A stretch of DNA of 20,827 bases from JBBQED01 sp038320345 (GCA_038320345.1 JBBQED010000033.1:1-20827), one strand, 5' to 3'. Shown: positions 1-6,842, counted from the stretch's first letter. Numbers and translations: made by a program. The notes: a model not told the origin generated them from the letters alone.

Positions 1-12
1 TGTATTTGACAT
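1..12 (-). CDS. Possible 5' tip of an IS21-type transposase gene (istA), running off the left edge
   Basis: On the - strand an ATG at 12-10 opens a frame reading M-S-N-T before the window ends. Four codons cannot identify a gene. The call rests on position: the ATG lies inward of a tandem repeat array typical of an IS21-family terminus, and istA normally starts a short distance inside the left end of such elements. An 8-bp inverted repeat (16-40) stands just upstream of the ATG. If correct, the transposase would be transcribed away from the truncated J-domain gene. It could equally be a chance ATG. Confidence 0.2.
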
Positions 13-15
13 AGC

Positions 16-40
16 CTTCTGTTTTTTAGTTTAACAGAAG
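16..40. repeat. 8-bp perfect inverted repeat (hairpin) inside the putative IS end
   Basis: CTTCTGTT (16-23) and AACAGAAG (33-40) are perfect inverted copies around a 9-nt loop. No T-tract follows on either strand, so it is not a convincing intrinsic terminator. It lies immediately upstream of the possible istA ATG on the - strand. It could be an operator, or a hairpin that limits transposase expression from read-through transcripts; that role is inference. Confidence 0.4.
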
Positions 41-81
41 ATAATGCTTCAAAAACAATCAGATTTTTTGATGAAAATCGA

Positions 82-226
82 CCGACCACATTTTGAAAAA
101 AGGTGGGTATCAATTTTGACTTAGGATGGGTATCAATTTTGTCGAAGGATGGGTATCAATTTTGCCAAAGGATGGGTGGTACACTTTGTTGAGAATGACT
201 GGTACACTTTGATGAGAATATACACA
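82..226. mobile_element. Terminal repeat array of an IS21-like insertion sequence (one end only)
   Basis: Five head-to-tail units of exactly 23 bp occupy 105-127, 128-150, 151-173, 174-196 and 197-219. The first three share GGGTATCAATTTTG and end in GGAT; the last two share GGTACACTTTG and end in GAGAAT. A degenerate sixth copy with ATTTTG can be aligned at 82-104. Multiple ~20-bp direct repeats inside each terminus, bound by the transposase, are a known hallmark of the IS21 family. The chromosomal side of the boundary lies between 219, where the repeat phase ends, and about 226, where sequence coding a J-domain begins. The rest of the element lies left of the window, so the family assignment is inferred from repeat structure and not from a transposase sequence. 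Confidence 0.55.
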
Positions 227-1143
227 AAAGCCCTGATGCTCACGAACAGTTCATAGTATTGACCGAAGCGTATGAGTGTCTTACTGATATTAAGTCAGGC
301 AAAGCAAATGTTCAACAACCGACAATATTATATACTGACTGGCAAAGAGAAAGTAAAGATCGAGTAAGACAAAAGGCAAGAGAATATTCCGAAATGGAGT
401 ATGAGGCCTTTAAAATGACGGACTACTACAAAAACTCTCAAGCTGCTATCACCGTTATTGAGCATCTCTATTTCTTTTCGGCAATCGCAGTCATGTTATG
501 TCCATTATGGGGTTACATCTACAAAGCATGGGCTGGGTTCGGGGTTGGACTTTTCTTTACATTCCTTTCAGTGCATTTTTGGGCAGGTATCTTTAATGAA
601 AAAATAACCATCAATCTTAGTTCGTTTTTCCAATCACTTGTTTTAGTTGTAAAAGCAAAGACATTTAAGTATGCAGTAATCACTATAATTAATTTGATTG
701 TTCTCTTTAGGTTTACGCTCAACACACAATTGTCATTCTTTTCTCTTTCATTTATTCTGTTAGCATTTTACGCCTTGACTTTTCTTGCTTTCTATTTCAA
801 GGTATCTGCAATAAAAAAGTTCTCAAAAGTTGGACTGTTCCTTTGTTTTACGCCAAGCATATTCAACCTGTTTTTTTTGACCAACTTTGTTTTCACATCT
901 AACCCGACAACAGAAGTATATACTTTCGTTCATGAAAAGCGTTGGTATGGTGGACGAACAACAAAAGCAAGATTAGAAAAAATCGCCTACATTGACTTTA
1001 CAAATAACAAGTATGAAGAGTATCCTTGGTTCAGAATGTTTTTTGACTTTGACGCAATGAAAGATAAAAGTGAAATAACATATAGATTTGAGGACGGACT
1101 TTTAGGACTACGAGTATTAAAACAGTATGACTTCACTAAATAA
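220..1143 (+). pseudogene. 5'-truncated J-domain (DnaJ-like) membrane protein
   Basis: The open frame begins at the putative IS boundary. It reads IHKSPDAHEQFIVLTEAYE followed by CLTD, which matches the end of J-domain helix II, the loop after the HPD motif, and helix III of DnaJ proteins. The start of the J-domain (helix I, most of helix II and the HPD itself) is missing, replaced by the repeat array. A TTG at 259 would begin the protein in the middle of helix III and is not a credible native start. The rest is intact to TAA at 1143: a charged linker, then about five hydrophobic segments (near residues 65-85, 88-112, 137-155, 158-182 and 188-213, counted from the TTG), then a soluble C-terminal stretch. 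J-domain proteins with several membrane spans are known in Bacteroidota; their substrates are not. Without HPD the remnant could not stimulate a DnaK-type chaperone, so it is called a pseudogene. Confidence 0.7.
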
Positions 1144-1149
1144 AAAATC

Positions 1150-1360
1150 GTGCAAACTACAAACTGACGGTCTTCGGACGAACAGCAAGGCAGCTGGTAA
1201 CAGCACCTACAAGAAATTGGCGGTTCAGTGGTTAAATGAAGCTTTGCCTTTAAGGCGGGACAGGTTGTGCTTCGTATCGATGTCAGTAGCTATCGGCATT
1301 GTGGTAAAAGTGCCTCCCTTCGGCAAGTTGCCAAAACAGTATGAGCGACCCTATAATACA
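1150..1360 (+). repeat. Cassette-associated intergenic element 1 (composite)
   Basis: This non-coding stretch starts 6 bp after the J-domain gene and runs almost to the next start codon. Its first 61 bp (1150-1210, from GTGC to GCACCTAC) align without gaps to 5882-5942 at about 42 of 61 positions. It then continues with CAAGAAATTGGCGG (from 1211), a motif shared with the left arm of the element after the S9 peptidase (CAAGAAATGGCG). The order of the two blocks is reversed relative to that element, so this looks like the tail of one element joined to another. A short open frame across it is not a plausible gene. Confidence 0.5.
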
Positions 1361-1371
1361 ACTGTTCAATT

Positions 1372-2589
1372 ATGAAACGACTTCATCATTTCGGACTTTA
1401 TGTTCTTCTCTCTACATTCTTGACTAGTTGTAATGGGCAGACGAAAAACAACAATCAATCAAAACCTAATTCATCAACTACTAAAAATAAATTAATTGGT
1501 GGAGGTTGCGATGGCTGTGAAATTATGTTTGTTGGAATGCCTACAAATATTAATGCGGTTGATACCAGTTTTGGTTGGACAGAGAACGGGCAAAAACTTC
1601 TAGTAACTGGAACAGCATATAAAATTGGCGGTAAGACACCAGCACCAAATGTTATCATTTATTATTGGCAGACAGATAACAACGGTTACTATTCAACTAC
1701 AAAAGGAATGGACGAAAAAGCAAAACGTCATGGACACATTCGGGGTTGGGTAAAGACTGATGAAAATGGCAAATACTCTATTTATTCTATCAGACCTGCA
1801 CCCTATCCAAACGAAAACATACCTGCACACATCCATACATCAGTGAAAGAACCAAATATTGAAAACGAATATTATATTGATGAGTTTGTGTTTGACGATG
1901 ATAAACTTTTGAAACGAGAAAAAAGAAAAGCTCTTGAAAATCGTGGCGGAAGTGGAGTTTTAAGAGTATTAATTTCAGGCAACTTACAAATTGCGGAGCA
2001 CAATATTATTTTGGGCTTAAATATTCCAAACTACCCTGACAAAGTAAAGTCTGAAAAACAATCAGGACTTCAAATAGGAGAAGACAATCCTTCATTCATT
2101 CCTTTCCACGCTTTTGGACCAGACAAGGGAACTAGAACTTGCCCAGTTTGCAAATATGGACGGTTTCACGGAATAATTTATTTCGTCGGCAATTATACAA
2201 ATTGGGACGACATTAAAAAGTGGCTTACATTTTTAGAGCAAGAAAGTGTAAAACGAAGTAAATTTTTGAAAGTATATTTTGTATATGGAAATGGAAATAA
2301 GTATAACAAAGAAACACGACAAAAAGAGTTAGAAAATATAGGGATTGAGCTCAAATTAAAAAATATTGCTTTAACTTTTGTACCTTCAATGACAGACACA
2401 GAAAGTGAAGTAAATCTAAATAAAATTAATCAAAGCGTAGAAAATACGTTTGTAATTTTTAAAAACAGAGTCATAATTGACAAGTTTATAAACTTTAAGG
2501 CCACGTTAGACAATTTCAAAATAATTTCATCATCTCTTGACAAAACAAAAGGCGAATATTTCAACTTATTAGGACCACAGCACGAATGA
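1372..2589 (+). CDS. Lipoprotein fusing an intradiol-dioxygenase-like domain to a thioredoxin-like domain
   Basis: A signal sequence with lipobox L-T-S-C (Cys20) predicts a lipidated protein, followed by a low-complexity N/S/T/K linker. Residues about 44-180 resemble the intradiol ring-cleavage dioxygenase family: a GGCDGCE entry, a beta-sandwich stretch, WQTDNNGYY, and IRPAPYP followed by PAHIH. By analogy with protocatechuate 3,4-dioxygenase the Fe(III) ligands would be Tyr107, Tyr145, His153 and His155, all present. Residues about 248-395 look like a thioredoxin/AhpC-type fold, with a CPVC motif at 257-260 in GTRTCPVCKYG. The family suggests oxygen or redox chemistry in the cell envelope, but no aromatic-catabolism gene is nearby and the substrate is unknown; lipoproteins with intradiol-like domains may not cleave catechols at all. 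The ATG at 1372 is chosen because it places the lipobox correctly. It sits alone between two structured non-coding elements. Confidence 0.75.
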   Translation: MKRLHHFGLYVLLSTFLTSCNGQTKNNNQSKPNSSTTKNKLIGGGCDGCEIMFVGMPTNINAVDTSFGWTENGQKLLVTGTAYKIGGKTPAPNVIIYYWQTDNNGYYSTTKGMDEKAKRHGHIRGWVKTDENGKYSIYSIRPAPYPNENIPAHIHTSVKEPNIENEYYIDEFVFDDDKLLKREKRKALENRGGSGVLRVLISGNLQIAEHNIILGLNIPNYPDKVKSEKQSGLQIGEDNPSFIPFHAFGPDKGTRTCPVCKYGRFHGIIYFVGNYTNWDDIKKWLTFLEQESVKRSKFLKVYFVYGNGNKYNKETRQKELENIGIELKLKNIALTFVPSMTDTESEVNLNKINQSVENTFVIFKNRVIIDKFINFKATLDNFKIISSSLDKTKGEYFNLLGPQHE

Positions 2590-2605
2590 AGAAAAAGGGT
2601 GTAGA

Positions 2606-2730
2606 TATAACAAGGGCTACAAGACAATGGAGGGGGACGTGCTTCTAATAAACATTTGTGCTAAAAAAAACAGTAGTTCTTCATATAAAATTTTGTGCTA
2701 ATAATTCGCCACTGCGTGTAGTCCTAAACC
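2606..2730 (+). repeat. Cassette-associated intergenic element 2 (imperfect palindrome)
   Basis: It starts about 17 bp after the lipoprotein stop codon. The left arm near 2611-2634 (AGGGCTACAAGACAATGG) is an imperfect inverted match to the right arm at 2706-2726, whose complement begins TAGGACTACACGCAGTGG. The left arm also resembles those of the elements at 1211 and 5851 (CTACAAGA or TTTCAAGA, then AATGG), and like the latter it is followed by GTGCT. No coding potential is seen in it. Confidence 0.45.
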
Positions 2731-2778
2731 GATGTGCGTCATGTGAAAAACTCTAATAACTAAAGTACTATAAAATAA

Positions 2779-2904
2779 ATAGCAGACAATAAAGACGAAG
2801 AACATTTAGATAATCCAACAACCAACCAATCGGAAAATTCCCCTGACGAAATTACTCCAACTCCAACCACAGAAAATATCAACCTAAATCAAGAAAATGA
2901 AAAT
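2779..2904 (+). other. In-frame upstream extension of the DUF6090 gene lacking a standard start codon
   Basis: Upstream of the ATG at 2905 the same frame stays open for 42 codons, back to a TAA at 2776-2778. It encodes an acidic, N/T/P/E-rich stretch (ADNKDEEHLDNP, then DEITPTPTTEN), as expected of a disordered N-terminal tail. No ATG, GTG or TTG occurs in it. The first codon after the stop is ATA at 2779. The simplest reading is a former ATG changed to ATA, or a rare ATA start. Confidence 0.5.
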
Positions 2905-3648
2905 ATGGAAGTACATCATCATGCTCATCACGAAGGAAAGAAAAACTGGAAATCATATTTCTGGGAATTTTTAATGTTGTTCCTCGCCGTGTTCTGTGGT
3001 TTTTTGGCCGAATATCAACTCGAACATAAAATAGAAAGAGACCGAGAAAAGGTTTACATTAAAAACCTGTATGAAGACCTAAAAGATGATGTTGCCAATT
3101 TTTCGGAGTACGAAAAATCATCTTCAGTATTATTTGCTACCATTGATTCTGTAATGATGCTGATGAAAAGTGATGAAAGAGATTCGCACAAGAACAGAAT
3201 TTATTTTCTGGTACGAAAAGCAACTATGAATTCATTAAATTTCTTTTCTTTCAATTCCCGCACGTATGACCAAATGAAACATTCTGGGTATTTACGATTA
3301 ATAAGCAATCAGCAAGTTGCCGACAGTATTTCCGGTTATTACTTTTATTTAAATAGAGTTGACATGCAAAATGAAATTGTACGAGACAGAATTGCAGAGT
3401 ATATGCAGGCGGTTGGAAAAGTGTTTGATGCGCAAGTTTTGTTTAAAATATTTAAGGACAAAGAAGAACCAACTGATGCTTCTTTGAAGTATATGACCAA
3501 TAATGAGCAGGATTTTAACATGTTTCTTACAAGCACACAATACTATTTTGGAGCACGCAAACTGCAATACGATATGTGTATTAAGCAGTCAAAACGAACG
3601 CAATATCTATTGGAATTAATTAAAAAGAAATATCATTTGGAAAATTAA
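2905..3648 (+). CDS. DUF6090-type single-span membrane protein of unknown function
   Basis: The protein starts MEVHHHAHHEGKKNWKS and continues with one strong hydrophobic segment at about residues 19-36 (FWEFLMLFLAVFCGFLAE). A highly charged, mostly helical soluble region follows, opening with HKIERDREK. This N-terminal signature is common among Bacteroidota proteins of the DUF6090 type, for which no function is established. The His-rich tip could bind metal, but there is no evidence beyond composition. With the span near the N-terminus, the roughly 210-residue remainder would lie on one side of the membrane. The ATG at 2905 is the only usual start codon, although coding-like sequence extends upstream in frame to 2779. 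Elements at 2606 and 3662 flank it, and it shares no operon with its neighbours. Confidence 0.7.
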   Translation: MEVHHHAHHEGKKNWKSYFWEFLMLFLAVFCGFLAEYQLEHKIERDREKVYIKNLYEDLKDDVANFSEYEKSSSVLFATIDSVMMLMKSDERDSHKNRIYFLVRKATMNSLNFFSFNSRTYDQMKHSGYLRLISNQQVADSISGYYFYLNRVDMQNEIVRDRIAEYMQAVGKVFDAQVLFKIFKDKEEPTDASLKYMTNNEQDFNMFLTSTQYYFGARKLQYDMCIKQSKRTQYLLELIKKKYHLEN

Positions 3649-3661
3649 TAGTGATAAGCAC

Positions 3662-3903
3662 GAACGCACAACATCGATTTTATGCAATTGGTGGCAGAAG
3701 GAAGGGGAATCAACAATATTTCATTAATCAACTTTAGTCATCGGCTTGACCGTACATTTATCCACCCGCAGCATCTTACTAAGATCCTAGTGCCGCTGGC
3801 TGTATTTCGGTTTAGTGAAAATTTCGTTCCTTTATTGGATTGAACGGCGAGGCTGATGGATAGCTATTTCCCCAACTACGCAAAGCCAAAACTTTATGCG
3901 TAA
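3662..3903 (+). repeat. Cassette-associated intergenic element 3 (terminal inverted arms)
   Basis: The 281-bp gap between the DUF6090 gene and the S9 peptidase holds no gene. Its two ends are imperfect inverted copies: 3664-3694 on the + strand and 3901-3870 on the - strand share the blocks ACGCA-x-AA, TGC and TTGG near the same positions. The left arm also matches 5847-5877 without gaps at about 21 of 31 positions. The fold would therefore bring together the region just after one gene and just before the next, as in a recombination cassette site, but canonical attC core sequences are absent. Confidence 0.5.
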
Positions 3904-3929
3904 TTTAGTAACACTGTAAAATTCAAGGT

Positions 3930-5843
3930 ATGATTAGAAATCTAGCTTTATCAGTATTATTTCTTTTTACTGTCGCTCCAAAAGTGTACAGTCAGGAACA
4001 AAGAGAAACACCAGCACCGTTAATTGACGTGAGAACGTTCTTTAAAGAGGGAGAAAAAACAAAATTTAGAATTTCGCCCGACGGGAACTATTTTAGTTAC
4101 TGTGCTGACTATAAGGGCAAGACCAACGTTTTTGTTCAAAAAATATCCGACAGCACAGTTGTTTGTGTTACCAAGGACACCTTGCGAAGCATAAACAATA
4201 ATTATTTTTGGAAAGGCGACAGGATTGTTTATATACAAGACATTGGCGGAGATGAAAATTTTCAACTGTTTGCTGTAAAACCAGACGGCACAGATTTAAA
4301 AGCACTAACCTCTTTCGTTGGAGTAAGGACTAATGTTATTGATGATTTGAATGACATCACAGGCAAAGAAAAAGAACTGCTCGTTGGCATTAACAAAAGA
4401 GTACGAGAATATTTTGATCCTTATTTACTAAATATTGAAACAGGTGAATTGACCTTACTCTATGAGAACAAGGAAGACTACAGCTTTTGGGTTACAGACA
4501 ACAATGGCATTATACGCATGGCTTTAAAAAATGACGGTGTAAATAATATCTGGAGTTATCGCAATTCAGAGAAAGATAATTTTACGCCATTAATTACTAC
4601 TTCATTTAAGGATGGTTTTTATCCCGCTTCTTTTGACAAAAACAATAAAAACATTTATGCTATCAGTAATATTGGCAGGGATAAGTCTGTGTTAGTTGAA
4701 TATGACCCGGTAACTAAAAAAGAAATAAAAGAATTATATGCCAACGACAAATATGATTTGGGAGACATCAACTACGACAGAAAAAAACAAGTACTGGCAG
4801 CAGTCTATTGGGATGCAGAAAAACCTGAACGATATTTTTTTGATCAGGAATGGAAAGAAATTTACAATGATCTAAACAATGAATTTAAAGGTTATGAAAC
4901 ACAATTTGTAAGCTATACTGATGACCGTACGAAAGCTATTTTTTGGACACGCAATGATAGGGTAATGTTCAGATATTATCTATATGATTTCAAAACGAAA
5001 AAAAGCAAACTTGTAGCTAATCCTTATCCATGGATTGAAGAAAAACAAATGAGCTACATGAAACCAATTACCTATATATCAAGAGATGGCTTGGAAATTC
5101 ATGGATATTTAACTCTTCCGATTGGAATCGAACCTAAAAATCTGCCTGTTATTATTAATCCACATGGAGGTCCTTCATATGTAAGGGACGGTTGGTATTA
5201 TAATTCGGAAGTTCAGTTTTTAGCCAATCGCGGCTATGCTGTTTTGCAAATGAATTTCAGAGGAAGTTCAGGTTACGGAAAGAAATTTTGGGAAGCAAGT
5301 TTCAAGCAATGGGGAAAAAAAATGCAGTATGACATAACAGACGGTGTAGAATGGTTAATAAAACAAGGTATTGCCGATGAAAAACGAATTGCCATTTATG
5401 GCGGCAGTTATGGCGGTTATGCAGCACTTGCAGGTATTACCTATACTCCAGATTTGTACGCTGCGGCTGTTGATTATGTTGGAATAAGTAACCTGCTTAC
5501 ATTTATGAACACCTTTCCGCCATATTGGAAACCTCGCCTATATCAATGGTACGAAATGGTTGGCGATCCTGGAAAAGATAGTTTATTGCTTGCAGAGGCA
5601 TCACCAGCATTGCATGCAGACAAAATTAAAACGCCTTTGTTTATAGCTCAAGGAGTAAATGATCCAAGAGTAAACAAGGCAGAAAGCGACCAAATGGTTG
5701 AAGCATTAAAAAAGCGAGGTATAGATGTAGAATATATGGTAAAAGAAGATGAAGGACACGGTTTCGTTAATCAAAACAACCGATTTGATTTTTACAGTGC
5801 AATGGAAAATTTTTTGGATAAACACCTTAAACCAAAAAAATAA
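3930..5843 (+). CDS. Secreted S9-family (prolyl oligopeptidase-type) serine peptidase
   Basis: A signal peptide (about residues 1-21, hydrophobic core LALSVLFLFTV, likely cut after VYS) predicts export to the periplasm or beyond. Residues about 30-365 form the repetitive propeller-like region of S9 peptidases (for example RISPDGNYFSY and AVKPDGTDLKAL). Residues about 385-637 form the alpha/beta-hydrolase domain. The catalytic triad is visible: Ser493 in GGSYGGY, Asp578 in GVNDPR and His610 in DEGHGF; HGGP at 412-415 supplies the oxyanion region. At 637 residues the length is normal for the acylaminoacyl-/dipeptidyl-peptidase branch of S9. It probably releases small peptides or dipeptides during external protein degradation; the exact specificity cannot be read from the sequence. 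AAGG lies just upstream of the ATG. It is the last + strand gene of the cassette-like block and appears intact. Confidence 0.9.
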   Translation: MIRNLALSVLFLFTVAPKVYSQEQRETPAPLIDVRTFFKEGEKTKFRISPDGNYFSYCADYKGKTNVFVQKISDSTVVCVTKDTLRSINNNYFWKGDRIVYIQDIGGDENFQLFAVKPDGTDLKALTSFVGVRTNVIDDLNDITGKEKELLVGINKRVREYFDPYLLNIETGELTLLYENKEDYSFWVTDNNGIIRMALKNDGVNNIWSYRNSEKDNFTPLITTSFKDGFYPASFDKNNKNIYAISNIGRDKSVLVEYDPVTKKEIKELYANDKYDLGDINYDRKKQVLAAVYWDAEKPERYFFDQEWKEIYNDLNNEFKGYETQFVSYTDDRTKAIFWTRNDRVMFRYYLYDFKTKKSKLVANPYPWIEEKQMSYMKPITYISRDGLEIHGYLTLPIGIEPKNLPVIINPHGGPSYVRDGWYYNSEVQFLANRGYAVLQMNFRGSSGYGKKFWEASFKQWGKKMQYDITDGVEWLIKQGIADEKRIAIYGGSYGGYAALAGITYTPDLYAAAVDYVGISNLLTFMNTFPPYWKPRLYQWYEMVGDPGKDSLLLAEASPALHADKIKTPLFIAQGVNDPRVNKAESDQMVEALKKRGIDVEYMVKEDEGHGFVNQNNRFDFYSAMENFLDKHLKPKK

Positions 5844-5846
5844 ACT

Positions 5847-5945
5847 ACGCACAATAGCGGTTTCAAGAAATGGCGAGAAATGTGCTAACTTCGAGGAAGA
5901 CATCTTCTCACGAACAGCAAAACGGCAAGTAATAGCACCTACCCA
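5847..5945 (+). repeat. Cassette-associated intergenic element 4
   Basis: It begins 3 bp after the S9 peptidase stop. The left arm at 5847-5877 starts ACGCACAATAGCGG and matches the left arm of the element at 3664. Block 5882-5942 matches 1150-1210 at about 42 of 61 positions without gaps. The block begins GTGCTA and ends near TAGCAC, so its tips are inverted copies of each other. It runs directly into the hairpin TCCCG/CGGGA at 5952-5967 and the 135-bp repeat array. Confidence 0.5.
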
Positions 5946-5970
5946 AGACCTGTCCCGATTTAACGGGAAG

Positions 5971-6385
5971 GCGGGATTTTGTGAGGGATAGGATTGCCCT
6001 CGATAAATCGATGGCGGTCCTTCGGGAGTGAGCTAATCAACAAAAGCCAATCCCGATAAATCGGGTTTACTTTTTCAATTTAAAATCCCGCTTCATGCAA
6101 GCATGGCGGGATTTTGTGGGGGATAGGATTGCCCTCGATAAATCGAGGGCGGTCCTTCGGGGGTGAGCTAATCAACAAAAGCCAATCCCGATAAATCGGA
6201 ATTGCTTTTTCAATTTAAAATCCCGCTACATGCAAGCATGGCGGGATTTTGTGAGGGATAGGATTGCCCTCGATAAATCGAGGGCGGTCCTTCGGGGGTG
6301 AGCTAATCAACAAAAGCCAATCCCGATAAATCGGAATTGCTTTTTCAATTTAAAATCCCGCTTCATGCAAGCATGGCGGGATTTT
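5971..6385. repeat. Three tandem 135-bp hairpin-rich units plus a 10-bp partial copy
   Basis: Units run 5971-6105, 6106-6240 and 6241-6375, each starting GCGGGATTTTGTG; GCGGGATTTT recurs at 6376-6385. Units 2 and 3 differ at 2 of 135 positions, units 1 and 3 at 5. Each unit holds three hairpins: GCCCTCGA-TAAA-TCGAGGGC (imperfect in unit 1), CCGAT-AA-ATCGG, and AAAATCCCGC pairing with GCGGGATTTT across the unit border around CATGCAAGCATG. There is no coding potential. This explains most of the 579-bp gap between the S9 peptidase and the tRNA gene. The near identity suggests recent amplification or ongoing homogenisation. Confidence 0.9.
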
Positions 6386-6422
6386 AAATTGAAAAAGCCG
6401 AAACTCTCGTTTCGGCTTTTGT

Positions 6423-6424
<2 letters not shown>
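6308..6424. repeat. Long palindrome joining the repeat array to the tRNA terminator
   Basis: A perfect 23-bp inverted repeat pairs 6339-6361 with 6376-6398 around a 14-nt centre that itself holds CATG/CATG. Further out, CAACAAAAGCC (6308-6318) is mirrored by GGCTTTTGTTG (6414-6424), with a different hairpin between on each side. The tRNA's 3' flank (CCA end, terminator, T-run, AATTTAAAATCCCGC) thus exists as an inverted copy in the last 135-bp unit. Such a palindrome could extrude a cruciform. Confidence 0.8.
6393..6420 (-). terminator. Intrinsic terminator of the initiator tRNA gene
   Basis: AAAAGCCGAAA (6393-6403) pairs with TTTCGGCTTTT (6410-6420) in an 11-bp stem with a 6-nt loop, 2 bp past the tRNA CCA end. 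On the - strand the stem ends in a T-run. This is a textbook Rho-independent terminator for the - strand transcript. Confidence 0.85.
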
Positions 6425-6497
<73 letters not shown>

Positions 6498-6612
6498 CTG
6501 TATTTAAGTTAATTCTGAGGAAAGAATTAAATAATTTTTCAAGCAATAGTACTTTAAAAGAACCCTGTTAAATGGAGAAAACCAGATGATGAACTTTATC
6601 TTTAACGGGGTG

Positions 6613-6643
6613 CAAAGTTAGTAAGAAAATACACACCTCAAAA
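6613..6643 (-). promoter_or_regulatory. Bacteroidota-type promoter for tRNA-fMet
   Basis: On the - strand, TTTTG (6643-6639) and TAACTTTG (6620-6613) match the -33 TTTG and -7 TAnnTTTG elements of the Bacteroidota primary sigma factor, separated by 18 bp. Transcription would begin near 6606, leaving a leader of about 110 nt that must be trimmed at the tRNA 5' end. Confidence 0.75.
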
Positions 6644-6679
6644 GAAAACCTTTGACGAAATCTAAATGTGTTATAAATC

Positions 6680-6713
6680 AATCACTTATGTAAAGAAATA
6701 AATTTAAGTGATT
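6680..6713. repeat. 9-bp perfect inverted repeat, possible operator
   Basis: AATCACTTA (6680-6688) and TAAGTGATT (6705-6713) are perfect inverted copies separated by 16 nt. The right half extends into GTGATTAC, which recurs at 6794-6801 nearer the + strand gene. The layout suits a dimeric regulator binding site, but no regulator gene is in the window. Confidence 0.35.
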
Positions 6714-6842
6714 ACTAATTTGCACTCGTACGGAGCCGTACAAACTTATTAGGACATTTACATCGCAGATTTAAAAATTATATTACTTTAGAGGTGATTA
6801 CCACAGTAGTGCAATTGACCTAACCCTTTTACCACCTAACCC

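Larger units (their letters stand above)
6498..6842. other. 345-bp intergenic region between divergent tRNA-fMet and the T9SS-secreted protein gene
   Basis: No gene is seen here. It holds the tRNA promoter (- strand), a 9-bp inverted repeat (6680-6713), and GTACGG/CCGTAC at 6728-6741. An octamer GTGATTAC occurs at 6708-6715 and again at 6794-6801. For the + strand gene, only weak matches to the Bacteroidota -7 element are visible (TAATTTG at 6716-6722 and TACTTTAG near 6784), so its promoter is not assigned. Confidence 0.6.

Noticed and set aside
16..40. Intrinsic terminator
   Set aside because: The stem has no adjoining T-tract on either strand.
105..219. CRISPR-like array
   Set aside because: The repeats abut head to tail with no unique spacers and no cas genes; an IS terminus fits better.
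259..261. TTG as native start of the J-domain protein
   Set aside because: Coding similarity to the J-domain continues upstream in frame to about 220-226, so this TTG is internal.
1127..1375. Small + strand open frame of 82 codons after the J-domain gene
   Set aside because: It overlaps the end of that gene and lies across intergenic element 1, which recurs elsewhere as non-coding sequence; the product resembles no protein family.
1144..5960. Classical integron with attC sites
   Set aside because: No integrase gene and no convincing paired core sites; only the general cassette-like layout is supported, so it is kept as a hypothesis.
5749..5991. + strand open frame over the end of the S9 peptidase
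   Set aside because: Out-of-frame shadow of the peptidase continuing into the repeat element.
5971..6385. CRISPR array or clustered tRNA pseudogenes
   Set aside because: Whole 135-bp units repeat with no variable spacers, and no unit folds as a full tRNA.
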